From Symbiodinium natans (lineage: Eukaryota > Sar > Dinophyceae > Suessiales > Symbiodiniaceae), in the NCBI GenBank assembly GCA_905221605.1, contig CAJNDS010000086.1, forward strand, positions 25,001-50,000: a DNA stretch of 25,000 nucleotides, given 5' to 3'. Within the stretch, counting starts at the first letter, position 1, and every line of letters starts with the position of its first letter. The notes beneath the pieces are model-generated. The model saw nothing but the letters and a program-made list of their open reading frames with translations, was not told where the DNA came from and searched no databases. Of the stretch, positions 15,070 to 21,795 are shown one piece after another. The translations under genes and the position numbers were made by a program.

Positions 15070-15127
15070 CCCGACACGGCGCAGCCTCCAACAACGTGCC
15101 GTACTCAGCATCACTGGCATCCGGGGC
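15070..15127 (-). CDS. candidate exon, 58 nt
   Basis: Minus strand. Acceptor TCAACAGAGGACAG, frame APDASDAEYGTLLEAAPCR, donor CGGG|GTTGAGGG made by a variant heptamer. A plus frame (RHGAASNNVPYSASLASGAC) is also open. Starts with the residues Ala-Pro-Asp, like the exon at 245-339. Confidence 0.33.
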
Positions 15128-15139
15128 CTGTCCTCTGTT

Positions 15140-15405
15140 GAGGTTTAGGGTTATGGTTTAGGGTTTAAAGTTGAGGCTTTGGGGTTTGGGGTTGAGGGCT
15201 TAGGGTCCCTAAGCCAAAACAGAAGAATAAGGTAATAATATTTGCTAATACGAATCATGTTGGCAATCGTTTCCTGGGACCAGATAAACCCTAACATTAA
15301 TGGTCAGATGCCCTAAGTATGCGACTAGAGTCGACTAGGGTGTATGAGCCCTAAACCCTCAACCCTAAACCCTAAACCCTCAACACTAAACCCTAAACCC
15401 TAAAC
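15140..15405. repeat. degenerate TTTAGGG, spacer, then CCCTAAA array
   Basis: G-strand remnants 15140-15210; unique AT-rich spacer 15211-15345 with GACTAGAGTCGACTAG; CCCTAAA/CCCTCAA units 15346-15405. Confidence 0.8.
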
Positions 15406-15500
15406 CCCCCCTTATTTCGGAAAGCCCCATATGAATCAAGCGCAAGCAAGAACAGCGAAGCTGCCAAGTCACTCCAGGACGTCATGGGTGTCGTCAGCTC
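15406..15500 (-). CDS. candidate exon, 95 nt, strand uncertain
   Basis: Minus: acceptor CTCAACATTGCCTCTAG, frame ELTTPMTSWSDLAASLFLLA then LDSYGAFRNKG, donor GGGGGG|GTTTAGGG. The plus strand is open as PYESSASKNSEAAKSLQDVM to TAG (15502) with better purine-first codon use but a weaker acceptor (TTATTTCGGAAAG). I lean to minus because both borders fit and the length matches the common class. Confidence 0.38.
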
Positions 15501-15812
15501 CTAGAGGCAATGTTGAGGGCAGGGGTCCAGGGCTTAGGCTTTAGGGCCGAGGATTTGGGAAACGAGAGCTTGGGTGGAAGGTCGAAGCTTGAGGTTTTTG
15601 TTGGGGGGGTTTAGGGTTCGGGGTTTAGGGTTTTTCCGGGTTTAGGGTTTTTTTTTCCGGGTGTCGGGTTTAGGGTTTAGGGTCGGGCTTCTGACGCACT
15701 CAAAGCTGGCGCCTGCGCCCACGCACTGTCGCGCAACACCAGCGTCCACGCGCTCAACCAAGCAGCCGTTTCCTGCTGCTTCGGGAGTCTAGGGATTTGA
15801 GGGGTTTAGGTT
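15501..15812. other. degenerate G-strand spacer with open island
   Basis: 15530-15687 holds TTTAGGG remnants and two T runs (GGTTTTTCCGGG, GGTTTTTTTTCCGGG). The island 15688-15790 is open in two plus frames (SDALKAGACAHALSRNTSVH; RVGLLTHSKLAPAPTHC). No splice borders stand out. Confidence 0.3.
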
Positions 15813-15908
15813 GGGATGTTCCCCCTTATACTAACAGTCCTTCATAGGGACTATAGTACCCCCTACTATAATCTCATTAAGGACTGTTAGTATAAGGGGA
15901 AGCATCCC
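15813..15908. mobile_element. 96-bp MITE/introner-like element with 30-bp inverted repeats
   Basis: Left arm 15813-15842 (GGGATGTTCCCCCTTATACT...) and right arm 15879-15908 match in 28 of 30 positions. The 36-bp centre has a smaller palindrome around GACTATAGTACCCCC. It is flanked by AGGTT on both sides (15808-15812, 15909-15913), a possible 5-bp target-site duplication, although the flanks are heptamer-like. A half copy is at 23507-23550. Confidence 0.75.
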
Positions 15909-16144
15909 AGGTTTAGGGGTTTAGGGGTGTGAGGGGGTTGGGGATTAGAGGCGTGTAGTAGGGGTTTGGGGGTTATAGATATCAGGCGCTCCTGGGCTGC
16001 TGTTCAGGAACTCCAGAGAAGGGTTTCCTAAGACTCCAAGCAGCCCCTAGTAGGTATAGGTTTAGGGCTTAGGGCTTGGGGTTTAGGGTGTCTTTGTGAG
16101 TCCTAAACCCTTTAGAGCCTAAACCCTACAGGGTATCCACCATA
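15909..16144. other. degenerate G-strand spacer
   Basis: TTTAGGGG and TTGGGG remnants; island CAGGCGCTCCTGGGCTGCTG at about 15983 without coding support. Confidence 0.4.
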
Positions 16145-16427
16145 TTATTGAAGGCCCCCTTTTGGCACATCATGGTCCCTTAGCACATCATACCTGTCAT
16201 ACCGTGCCCTCATTGAGGCAAACACATTGTACCAAAACACCCAGTCAGCCCGACATCTGAGCCCGAACACACCGCATACGTGCCGAGAATCCACGTGGTC
16301 TGAGGTGAGCAACACGTCACATGGGGAGTACCTGGGCTTTGTCGTAGGCCACCCAGATGTTCGGACCACTCAAGTCAGTAGCTTCTTGGAAATTTTAAAC
16401 AGGAACCTTATATACACCCACCCATAG
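16145..16427. other. 280-bp unique block open on both strands
   Basis: The minus frame (16145-16369) reads SPCDVLLTSDHVDSRHVCGV then FGLRCRADWVFWYNVFASMR. The plus frame (16227-16427) reads TPHTCRESTWSEVSNTSHGE then YLGFVVGHPDVRTTQVSSFL. Both look protein-like and no splice signal decides. A direct repeat AGCACATCAT lies at about 16168 and 16181. Confidence 0.25.
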
Positions 16428-16432
16428 CAGTT

Positions 16433-16500
16433 ATAGGTACCCTTTTGGCGGGGGTTGGGTACTTTTATAAGGAAGACTTGAAACAACCAAAAAAAGGAAA
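16433..16500 (+). mobile_element. element family A, copy 2 (diverged)
   Basis: GGTACCCTTTTGGCGGGGGTTGGGTACTTTTATAAGGAAG...AACAACCAAAAAAAGG follows the block order of copies 1 and 3. Confidence 0.4.
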
Positions 16501-16501
16501 A

Positions 16502-16564
16502 GTGCACAAGGTGAAGCGCTTACGGGCTTATGGTCCCGGCGAGCCGAAAGGCGGCATCTACGGG
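16502..16564 (+). CDS. open island, possible exon
   Basis: Plus frame VHKVKRLRAYGPGEPKGGIY G runs into G|GTTTAGGG, a donor made by the array. The minus alternative has an acceptor CCCTAAACCCCGTAG, frame AAFRLAGTISP and donor GTAAGC (16522). Undecided. Confidence 0.25.
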
Positions 16565-16672
16565 GTTTAGGGTTTAGGGTTTAGGGTTTAGGTTTTAGGG
16601 TTTAGGGTTTGGGGTTTGGGGTTTGGGGTTTGGGGTTTGGGGTTTGGGTTTGGGTTTGGGGTTTAGGGTTTA
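16565..16672 (+). repeat. TTTAGGG then TTTGGGG array
   Basis: Five TTTAGGG units then about eight TTTGGGG units. Confidence 0.95.
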
Positions 16673-16710
16673 GGCAGCTATTAAGTAACAATGCTGTGAG
16701 GGCACAGCAC

Positions 16711-16818
16711 CGTCCACGCCAGGAACTCAAGTACGTCTTCGGAGTCCCTGAGCGCTGGGTCCGTGGGTCCGTTCGAGAAGAAGTCGGCTCCGTAGGGAAT
16801 GGCCTTGTCGGTCGCTGG
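16711..16818 (-). CDS. candidate exon, 108 nt, product unknown
   Basis: Minus strand. Acceptor CATAAACCCGACACCCAG, donor TGGACG|GTGCTG. The frame PATDKAIPYGADFFSNGPTD then PALRDSEDVLEFLAWT is open and continues without splicing to TAA at 16681. Mixed composition with acidic and aromatic residues; one of the most protein-like minus frames. A plus frame (AVRAQHRPRQELKYVFGVPE) competes. Confidence 0.43.
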
Positions 16819-16842
16819 CTGGGTGTCGGGTTTATGCACGTA

Positions 16843-17207
16843 GGGTTTAGGGTTTAGGGTTTAGGGTTTAGGGTTTAGGGCTTAGGGTTTAGGGTTTAGG
16901 GTTTAGGGTTTAGGATTTAGGGTTTGGGGTTTGGGGTTTAGGGTTTAGGGTTTAGGGTTTAGGGTTTAGGGTTTAGGGTTTAGGGTATTAATGTCCGCGA
17001 ACCTTCAAGCCCTAAACCCATAAACTCCTAAGCCCTTAAACTCAAAACCCCTAAAAACCCAAAGCCTAATTACTGGTATAGGTGTCCATGAACCCCTCAA
17101 GCAAGCCCCTCAACCCGAAACCCTACAGCACTAACCCCTAAACCTTTAAGCCCTAAACCCTACCCCCGAAACCCTGAACCCTAAACCCTAAACCCTAAAC
17201 CCTAAAC
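16843..17207. repeat. TTTAGGG array then CCCTAAA array
   Basis: G-strand 16846-16985 (about 19 units), a degenerate C-strand stretch 17005-17140, clean CCCTAAA units 17172-17207. The two face each other across the spacer. Confidence 0.93.
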
Positions 17208-17288
17208 CCAGGCTTCCAACGAGGGCGCCTTGTTGTCGGCCACGGAGAGGGGCCCCTGCCAGGGAACATGCACACTTGGGAGGCTCTT
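17208..17288 (-). CDS. candidate exon, 81 nt, strand uncertain
   Basis: Minus: acceptor CCCTAAACCCCTCTTCAG, frame KSLPSVHVPWQGPLSVADNK then APSLEAW, donor CCTGG|GTTTAGGG. Plus: acceptor CCCTAAACCCAG at 17210, frame FQRGRLVVGHGEGPLPGNMH then TWEALLKR, donor in the TTTAGGG array. Both fit all borders, the clearest case of strand ambiguity in the window. Confidence 0.35.
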
Positions 17289-17298
17289 CTGAAGAGGG

Positions 17299-17484
17299 GT
17301 TTAGGGTTTAGGGTTTAGGGTTTAGGGTTTAGGGGTTTAGGGGTTTAGGGGTTTAGGGGTTTAGGGGTTTAGGGGTTTAGGGGTTTAGGGGTTTAGGGGT
17401 TTAGGGGTTTAGGGGTTTAGGGGTTTAGGGGTTTAGGGGTTTAGGGGTTTAGGGGTTTAGGGGTTTAGGGGTTTAGGGGTTTAG
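17299..17484 (+). repeat. TTTAGGG then TTTAGGGG octamer array
   Basis: About four heptamers followed by about 19 perfect TTTAGGGG octamers (17327-17484). A one-base expansion has been fixed through the array. Confidence 0.97.
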
Positions 17485-17645
17485 GCTAGGATTTAGGGGG
17501 TTTTTGGGCTTAGGGCATTCGAGATTTAGCATTTCATCGTTGAAAATGAGGCTTCATCATTGAAACCCGCCCTAGAGCGCGTGTAAGAGCAGCCGTGGTG
17601 TCTACCCCAGGCGCCGGACGCATACCCTGAAGCCACAATTTGCCA
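17485..17645. other. spacer with small exon candidate
   Basis: A direct repeat TTCATCRTTGAAA lies at about 17533 and 17552. After GTGTCTACCCCAG (17610) a plus frame APDAYPEATICHKP ends at TAA (17653). Short and weakly supported. Confidence 0.22.
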
Positions 17646-17739
17646 TAAACCCTAAACCCTAAACCCTAAACCCCAAACTCCCAAGCCCGAAACCTGAGAA
17701 TCGGCATCCGTCACCACATGCCCTGAGCCCTGAACTTAC

Positions 17740-17780
17740 CCAAAAGTCCCTTGGTCTCCTCCTCGAACCTCAAGCCCAAA
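17740..17780 (-). CDS. candidate short exon, 41 nt
   Basis: Minus strand. Acceptor AACCCTAACAG, frame LGLRFEEETKGLL, consensus donor G|GTAAGT (17739-17734), the best donor match I saw. Small for this window, so the acceptor may lie elsewhere. Confidence 0.3.
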
Positions 17781-17784
17781 CTGT

Positions 17785-18246
17785 TAGGGTTTAGGGTCTA
17801 GGGTTGAGGGTTGAGGGTTTAGGGGTTAGGGTTTAGGGTTTAGGGTTTAGGGTTTAGGGTTTAGGGTTTAGGGTTTAGGGTTTAGGGTTTAGGGTTTAGG
17901 GTTTAGGGTTTAGGGTTTAGGGTTTAGGGTTTAGGGTTTAGGGTTAGGGTTTAGGGTTTAGGGTTTAGGGTTTAGGGTTTAGGGTTTAGGGTTTAGGGTT
18001 TAGGGTTTAGGGTTTAGGGTTTAGGTTTAGGGTTTAGGTTTTAGGGGTTAGGGTTTAGGGTTTAGGGTTTAGGGTTTAGGGTTTAGGGTTAGGGTAGGTT
18101 TAGTTTAGGGTTTAGGGGGTTTAGGGTTTAGGGTTAGGGTTTAGGGTTTAGGGTTTAGGGTTTAGGGTTTAGGGTTTAGGGTTTAGGGTTTAGGGTTTAG
18201 GGTTTAGGGTTTAGGGTTTAGGGTTTAGGGTTTAGGGTTTAGGGTT
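17785..18246 (+). repeat. longest TTTAGGG array, about 460 bp
   Basis: Long perfect stretches broken by single-unit changes (GGGTTAGGG, TTTTAGGGG, GGGTAGGTTTAG). Confidence 0.97.
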
Positions 18247-18281
18247 CAAGGTTCAGGGTTGAGGGCTCTGCTTTAGGCCAG

Positions 18282-18356
18282 TGCCTCCAGCAGGAGCATG
18301 CCAGGGAGACCGGTGGCACCAAGGCGCCTCGAATGTCCGGCTGCTTGGTCTTATAA
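18282..18356 (+). CDS. candidate 3' exon, strand uncertain
   Basis: Plus: acceptor GGGCTCTGCTTTAGGCCAG, frame CLQQEHARETGGTKAPRMSG CLVL then TAA. Minus: after ACCAAGCAG the frame PDIRGALVPPVSLACSCWRH is open. The plus acceptor is better. Confidence 0.3.
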   Translation, partial: CLQQEHARETGGTKAPRMSGCLVL

Positions 18357-18382
18357 GTTAGGGTAGCTACATCTTATATGCC

Positions 18383-18463
18383 AGGGTTTAGGGTTCAGGG
18401 TTTTAGGGTTTAGGGTTAAGGGTTAAGGGTTTAGGGTTTAGGGTTTAGGGTTTATGGTTTATG
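18383..18463 (+). repeat. degenerate TTTAGGG array
   Basis: About ten units with TTAAGGG and TTTATGG variants. Confidence 0.9.
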
Positions 18464-18469
18464 GCCAGG

Positions 18470-18545
18470 GTTGTTACATGGTCCCTTAAATATGGGCCCT
18501 TTATTGGGGACCCTCAGATGCCAGCTTATATACCCATACTTCAGA
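18470..18545 (+). mobile_element. copy of dispersed GGGCCCATA element
   Basis: TTGTTACATGGTCCCTTAAATATGGGCCC matches the minus strand at 10321-10372 and shares GGGCCCTT...TTGGG and TTATATAC with the inverted-repeat element at 4677. The minus open frame 18452-18661 passes through it. Confidence 0.55.
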
Positions 18546-18738
18546 ACCCTTTGAAAGGTAAGGGGGCCAAATTCAGGGACCGAGTAGCCTCCCTTAGCTT
18601 CTGGGCGCTTAGAGAGTTTTTGGTCTAGGTGTGGGCGAGATTTTGGAAGTGGAACCCTCAACCCTGCCCCCTAAGGCCTAAACCCTGAGAGCAAGGGTTG
18701 GGGCATGTTTCGGGGTTTTTTCCTGGGTTCTCTTGCAG
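18546..18738. other. spacer
   Basis: The minus frame LPKSRPHLDQKLSKRPEAKG then GYSVPEFGPLTFQR is open next to the element, without a firm acceptor. Confidence 0.25.
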
Positions 18739-18866
18739 TGAGGAGGGTGGTAAAAGCGCTAGTACTACAGATTTCTGAGGCAACGGCTTCCAGCTTCAGC
18801 CTTTCCGGAGCGAGGAATCTCAAGACCTCACCTGTGGACCGGAAAACCGAAGCTGCAACCTTCTAG
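18739..18866 (+). CDS. candidate exon, 128 nt, strand uncertain
   Basis: Plus: very strong acceptor TTTTTTCCTGGGTTCTCTTGCAG, then RRVVKALVLQISEATASSFS and LSGARNLKTSPVDRKTEAAT F before TAG. Minus: open for over 60 codons (EVLRFLAPERLKLEAVASEI then CSTSAFTTLLTAREP) with a donor-like CCACAG|GTGAGG inside. The plus acceptor is the best single signal; the minus frame is longer. Confidence 0.33.
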
Positions 18867-19318
18867 TTTTGATTTTGCATCCCAGATTGCCCCGACCCCC
18901 AAAAATCCCTAAGCACTAAAGAACCCTAAACTACCCTAAACTACCCTAAACCCTATTAACCCGCGGGTTGTCGGGCTGATAAGGGGCCTTGGCACAAAAC
19001 CCTCATTTGGAGAACAAACACTCACGCCGCCTGATCTGGCGGAGGTGGTCCCCTCGCGCAGACCTCCCGCGTGACAGAGGGGCGCTCGGGGTTTTGAGGG
19101 CCAAGGGTGTTGGGCTTGGGGTTTAGGGCTTACAGGTAAGGGTGTTGGGGTTAATTCGGGTGAACTCTGACCGCATAAAAAGGGGACCCTTTTTGGGGTT
19201 TGAAGGCGAATATGAGGGAAGCGAAACCCCAAAAAAGTGAACAGGGCCCATATACTCTGGGTCGTAGCCTCTAGAACCGTAGAAGACTCCGAGCACCCCA
19301 AAGCCTAAAGACTAGCGC
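18867..19318. other. spacer with inverted pair and CCCTAAACTA repeats
   Basis: CCCTAAACTA repeats at 18925-18955. The island 18960-19110 is open on both strands (minus REGTTSARSGG before a GTGAGT donor; plus TPPDLAEVVPSRRPPA). Inverted pair CCCTTTTTGGGGTTT (19188-19202) and AAACCCCAAAAAAG (19224-19237), a probable short element. Confidence 0.4.
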
Positions 19319-19450
19319 CTAAACCCGGGGATTGTTGACTGACAGCTCCTCCTGCGCTACAGAATCCGAAGAAGGCTCAGGCAAGGCTAGGCCCCCCCCC
19401 CGCACACAGCATTCGTCGTTAGATGAAGGTTTGAAAAGGCGTGCTTCATG
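19319..19450 (-). CDS. candidate 3' exon with homopolymer
   Basis: Minus strand. After CTCTGCTATTTACAG the frame HEARLFKPSSNDECCVRGGG then LALPEPSSDSVAQEELSVNN ends at TAG. It crosses a G9 run (C9 on plus, 19391-19399), so a one-base indel would change the frame; the alternative KHAFSNLHLTTNAVCGGGA ends sooner. Low-complexity C-terminus. The open frame extends upstream to an ATG at 19534. Confidence 0.3.
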   Translation of the reverse strand, partial: HEARLFKPSSNDECCVRGGGLALPEPSSDSVAQEELSVNNPRV

Positions 19451-19629
19451 CTGTAAATAGCAGAGTTCAGGGGTTTGGGCTTTGGCTAGGGTTTGGTGGT
19501 CCAATGCAAAGTAGTACGGCACTCGTCTAGGCATTCTTAAGTCTGAAGGAGGCTGTGGCTGTATGAGCGGGGCGCCTAACCTTCCTCATCCATCTCAATT
19601 CATGCAAGAACTCGCAAAATCCTAATTTA

Positions 19630-19651
19630 GTGTTTTTAACGTTAAAAACAC
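19630..19651. other. 22-bp perfect palindrome
   Basis: GTGTTTTTAAC and its exact complement, with no loop; capable of cruciform or hairpin formation. Confidence 0.9.
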
Positions 19652-19716
19652 CCTAAACCCTAAAAGCCCAAAATCCAAAGATTTGTTCGGATTCTTTGGA
19701 GCGCCGGCCTTCCCAC

Positions 19717-19795
19717 GAGGTCACGCACAGTCTTGCGCTCCACACAGGCTCCGAGGGCAGTGTCGCCTTTCAGCCACAGATAGTCCCCCAGCTTC
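19717..19795 (-). CDS. ERCC4-type nuclease exon, MUS81-like
   Basis: Minus strand. The acceptor CAGCCCCCTCTCTCTAAG is excellent. The frame reads KLGDYLWLKGDTALGACVER then KTVRDL. It contains the ERCC4 nuclease signature GD...ERKxxxD: Gly-Asp at residues 3-4, Glu-Arg-Lys at 19-21, Asp at 25. The Trp after GDYL is typical of MUS81 more than XPF, and the distance from GD to ERK is between the two families. MUS81 cuts branched DNA as a heterodimer with an EME1-type partner in the nucleus (family knowledge). A GTGGGA donor follows at 19716; unspliced, the frame runs to TAG at 19660. The usual continuation (SSI.DGRY..QK) is not found downstream. Confidence 0.5.
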
Positions 19796-19899
19796 CTTAG
19801 AGAGAGGGGGCTGTTTGACAGGTTTGTGTGGTTTGGGTTCGGACCCTATCCGCTAAGCCCTAAAGCCGGCAGACTTAAGGCTGGATGTCCGTTGACTTC
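19796..19899 (-). other. 104-nt intron with GA donor inside the MUS81-like gene
   Basis: Joining the flanking exons in frame needs a cut at CGCGGCCT|GAAGTC and CTCTAAG|GAAGC. GAAG occurs at both borders, so the exact cut is ambiguous, but no GT fits. GA-AG introns are known in dinoflagellates. Confidence 0.4.
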
Positions 19900-20011
19900 A
19901 GGCCGCGGTTGTCAAGAAGGCGACGCTGTCGTAGATGACTTTCGAGGAAGGCCTTGATATAGTGCAGACCCATCTTCGGGCACTCGTCAATGTGCAACAC
20001 CTCGTGCCCTT
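19900..20011 (-). CDS. ERCC4-type nuclease exon, N-terminal part of the fold
   Basis: Minus strand. The frame GHEVLHIDECPKMGLHYIKA then FLESHLRQRRLLDNRGL joins the next exon in phase to give NRGLKLGDYLW. The spacing from the Asp of HID to the Gly-Asp is 31 residues, which fits the MUS81 nuclease fold as I recall it, and Arg-x-Leu before the GD also fits. The conserved Glu three residues after Asp is absent here. Acceptor GGATTTCCTGAAAG; alternatively the frame starts at an ATG at 20027. Confidence 0.43.
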
Positions 20012-20030
20012 CTTTCAGGAAATCCATAAC

Positions 20031-20114
20031 CCTAACCCTAAACCCTAAACACTAAACACTAAACACCCTAAACCCTAATCCCTAATCCCTGAACCCTAAA
20101 CCTTAAACCCTAAA
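20031..20114 (-). repeat. CCCTAAA array
   Basis: Mixed CCCTAAA, CACTAAA and CCCTAAT. Confidence 0.92.
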
Positions 20115-20230
20115 CAGCGTCTTGTCCGTCGTGAACGATTGCGTGTAATCATGCACATTGCCTGCCGTGGACTTCGTTTAACGCTCCAGCGTGATCTTCT
20201 GTCGGAGCTGTGGATGGGCTTCGGGCATAA
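20115..20230. other. open island, possible exon
   Basis: Minus: after GCCCATCCACAG one frame gives LRQKITLER, an in-frame TAA, then STAGNVHDYTQSFTTDKTL; another minus frame is open throughout but Arg/Ser-rich. Plus: after CTAAACAG the frame RLVRRERLRVIMHIACRGLR LTLQRDLLSELWMGFGHK runs to AAG|GTTTGG. Undecided. Confidence 0.25.
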
Positions 20231-20261
20231 GGTTTGGGTTTAGGGTTTTCTCCTAAGGAAC

Positions 20262-20314
20262 CTTTCTTGCACGCGCTTGACACGAAGCCCCTTTGTAGGA
20301 TTTACGAAGGCAAC
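20262..20314 (-). CDS. candidate exon, 53 nt
   Basis: Minus strand. Acceptor TTCAATTTCACAAG, frame VAFVNPTKGLRVKRVQE, donor GAAAG|GTTCCT. Basic and strand-like. It lies upstream of the MUS81-like exons in transcription order; membership is unproved. Confidence 0.3.
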
Positions 20315-20570
20315 CTTGTGAAATTGAACCCTATATTTACTAACCCTAACCAAAGGGGATCACCATACTTGTGGGGTGTAGGGTTTAGGGTTTAAGGTTT
20401 CCTGGAGCCGGTAAATGAGAAGACTAAACCCTAAACCCAGAGAACACCAAAAAGGGCCCCGATAAGCCCTACAACCTGAACCCAAGGGACTCCGCAAAAA
20501 CAAACATCCCTAAACCCAAATGACTCGAAGAAGGAGAACCTCTTGGTAGGCCAGAAACCATATCATAGTT

Positions 20571-20650
20571 GGGTAGCCTTTTTTGGCTTGGTACCTTTAG
20601 AAGGGAACCTTGAACCAAACAAAGGGCATAAGGGTACCACCAGGCTACTA
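20571..20650 (+). mobile_element. element family A, copy 3
   Basis: GGGTAGCCTTTTTTGGCTTGG ... AAGGGAACC ... AACAAAGGGCATAAGGGTACCACCAGGCTAC. The ends GTAGCC and GGCTAC are inverted. Best full-length match to copies 1 and 4. Confidence 0.6.
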
Positions 20651-20654
20651 AAAC

Positions 20655-20797
20655 CTATACCCTGAAACCCCAAACCCTAAGCCCCAAACCCTGAACCCTA
20701 AACCCCAAACCCCAAACCCTAAACACTAAACCCTAAACCCCAAACCCTAAACCCCAAACCCTAAACCCTAAACCCTAGACCCCAAACCCCAAGCCTC
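20655..20797 (-). repeat. CCCTAAA/CCCCAAA array
   Basis: Blocks of CCCCAAA and CCCTAAA. Confidence 0.93.
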
Positions 20798-20809
20798 TGC
20801 GAGAACAAC

Positions 20810-20903
20810 CTGCAAGTGAGCATCAGCGACTCGAAGCGGACCTCCGCCGAACCCTCCAGCTGGCTGCGGAGTTCCTGCGCCCAGTGCCGAGACCCAGGAG
20901 TCC
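20810..20903 (-). CDS. candidate exon, 94 nt, minus strand
   Basis: The acceptor is TTTAG|GG of the heptamer array itself; the donor is TTGCAG|GTTGTT. The frame TPGSRHWAQELRSQLEGSAE then VRFESLMLTC is open with strong G/C-ending codons. An internal acceptor (TGGGCGCAG) would shorten it to 65 nt. Its phase fits the exon at 21148-21235 upstream. Helix plus strand pattern; no family assigned. Confidence 0.43.
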
Positions 20904-21147
20904 CTAAACCCTAAACCCTAAACCCTAAGCCCTAAACCCTAAACCCTAAACCCTAAACCCCAAACCCTAAACCCTAAACCCTCTGTACCTCTCCCGACTT
21001 CTCTGCATGCAACTACAGCCCATTCATTCAGACAGAAAATCTAGCCAGCTCAACCTAAAGCCCTGAAAGCCCTAAACCCGAAACTCTTAGCCCTGAAACC
21101 CCCAAAGCCCCCTAAACCCTAAACCCTAAAACCCTTAAACCACAAAC
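20904..21147. repeat. CCCTAAA array and degenerate spacer
   Basis: CCCTAAA units 20904-20983. The spacer has a plus acceptor CTTCTCTGCATGCAACTACAG (21022) without a firm exon, then CCCTGAAA, CCCCTAAA and CCCTTAAA remnants to 21141. Confidence 0.8.
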
Positions 21148-21235
21148 AGCCAGCAGCGGAAGCCTCGTAGATTTCCCGCGGCGCCCTGTTGCGCTGCCGC
21201 TCACAGCGATCCACCACCAGCGAGATAGAGGACTG
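21148..21235 (-). CDS. candidate exon, 88 nt, possibly MUS81-like gene
   Basis: Minus strand. Acceptor AAATGAAGGCCGCAG, donor GGCT|GTTTGTGG. The frame QSSISLVVDRCERQRNRAPR then EIYEASAAG is open. The ISLVVDRCER stretch resembles the first strand of ERCC4 nucleases (VVD.RE), but the exon at 19900 also has a candidate for that strand, so the link is weak. Phases match the exons on both sides. Confidence 0.43.
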
Positions 21236-21249
21236 CTGCGGCCTTCATT

Positions 21250-21470
21250 TTAGGGCTTAGGGTTTAGGGTTTATGGTTTAGGGTCACACCTTTTCAGTGC
21301 GCCAGCCCGGAGTTAGGGTCTAGGATTTGGGGTTCAGGGTTTAGGGGAGGCTGACCGAAGCTCACCGAGTGTTGATACGCTCTAACTAAGGGTTTGGTGG
21401 CTCTGGGTGTAGGTGGGGGCTTAGGGTTTAGGGTTTCGGGGTTAGGGGTTCAGGGTTTAGGGTTTGGCCC
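21250..21470 (+). repeat. degenerate TTTAGGG runs and spacer
   Basis: G-strand 21250-21283 and 21420-21468; the spacer includes a plus acceptor-like CACACCTTTTCAG (21297) and a minus donor-like CACTCG|GTGAGC (21370). No exon called. Confidence 0.7.
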
Positions 21471-21567
21471 TAACCCCTAACCCCTAACCCAATAACCCCC
21501 AATCCCTAAAGGGTTTAGCCCCAATCCCTAACCCTAAACCCTAAACCCTAAATCCCTAACCCTTAAC
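21468..21567 (-). repeat. CCCCTAA and CCCTAAA array
   Basis: CCCTAACC, CCCCTAA and CCAATCC variants; ends CCCTTAAC, giving the G|GTTAAGGG donor of the next exon on the minus strand. Confidence 0.88.
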
Positions 21568-21652
21568 CCCTCTGTCGGGCGTCTCTGCTGGCGCCGCCCC
21601 CTGCGAGTCATCGGAGTTGTCAAGGTCTACCTTGGGCGGGGACTTCGCGTAG
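21568..21652 (-). CDS. candidate exon, 85 nt, disordered acidic segment
   Basis: Minus strand. Acceptor TGCATGAAGCCCTAAG, donor AGAGGG|GTTAAGGG. The frame YAKSPPKVDLDNSDDSQGAA then PAETPDRG is open and looks like a disordered linker with an acidic casein-kinase-like SDD. It ends in phase 0, matching the start of the exon at 21148-21235. Confidence 0.43.
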
Positions 21653-21672
21653 CTTAGGGCTTCATGCAATCC

Positions 21673-21772
21673 TATAAACCCTAAACCCTAAACCCGAAAG
21701 CCTGAAGCCTAAACCCTAAACCCAAAATCCTAAACCTAAACCCCGAAAACCCTAACCCTAAAACTTAAACCC
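21673..21772 (-). repeat. CCCTAAA array, degenerate
   Basis: CCCTAAA with CCCGAAAG, CCCAAAAT and CCTAAACC variants. Confidence 0.88.
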
Positions 21773-21795
21773 AACAGTGGGTTTTAGTGTTGCAG

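Noticed and set aside
18936-19301. 121-codon minus open frame
   Set aside because: Crosses an inverted-repeat element and degenerate heptamers; only a small segment before GTGAGT might be exonic.
19319-19534. Continuation of the MUS81-like domain (PRRVPYYFALDH likened to a family strand)
   Set aside because: The similarity is too slight and the expected DGRY..QK segment is missing between it and the ERK motif.
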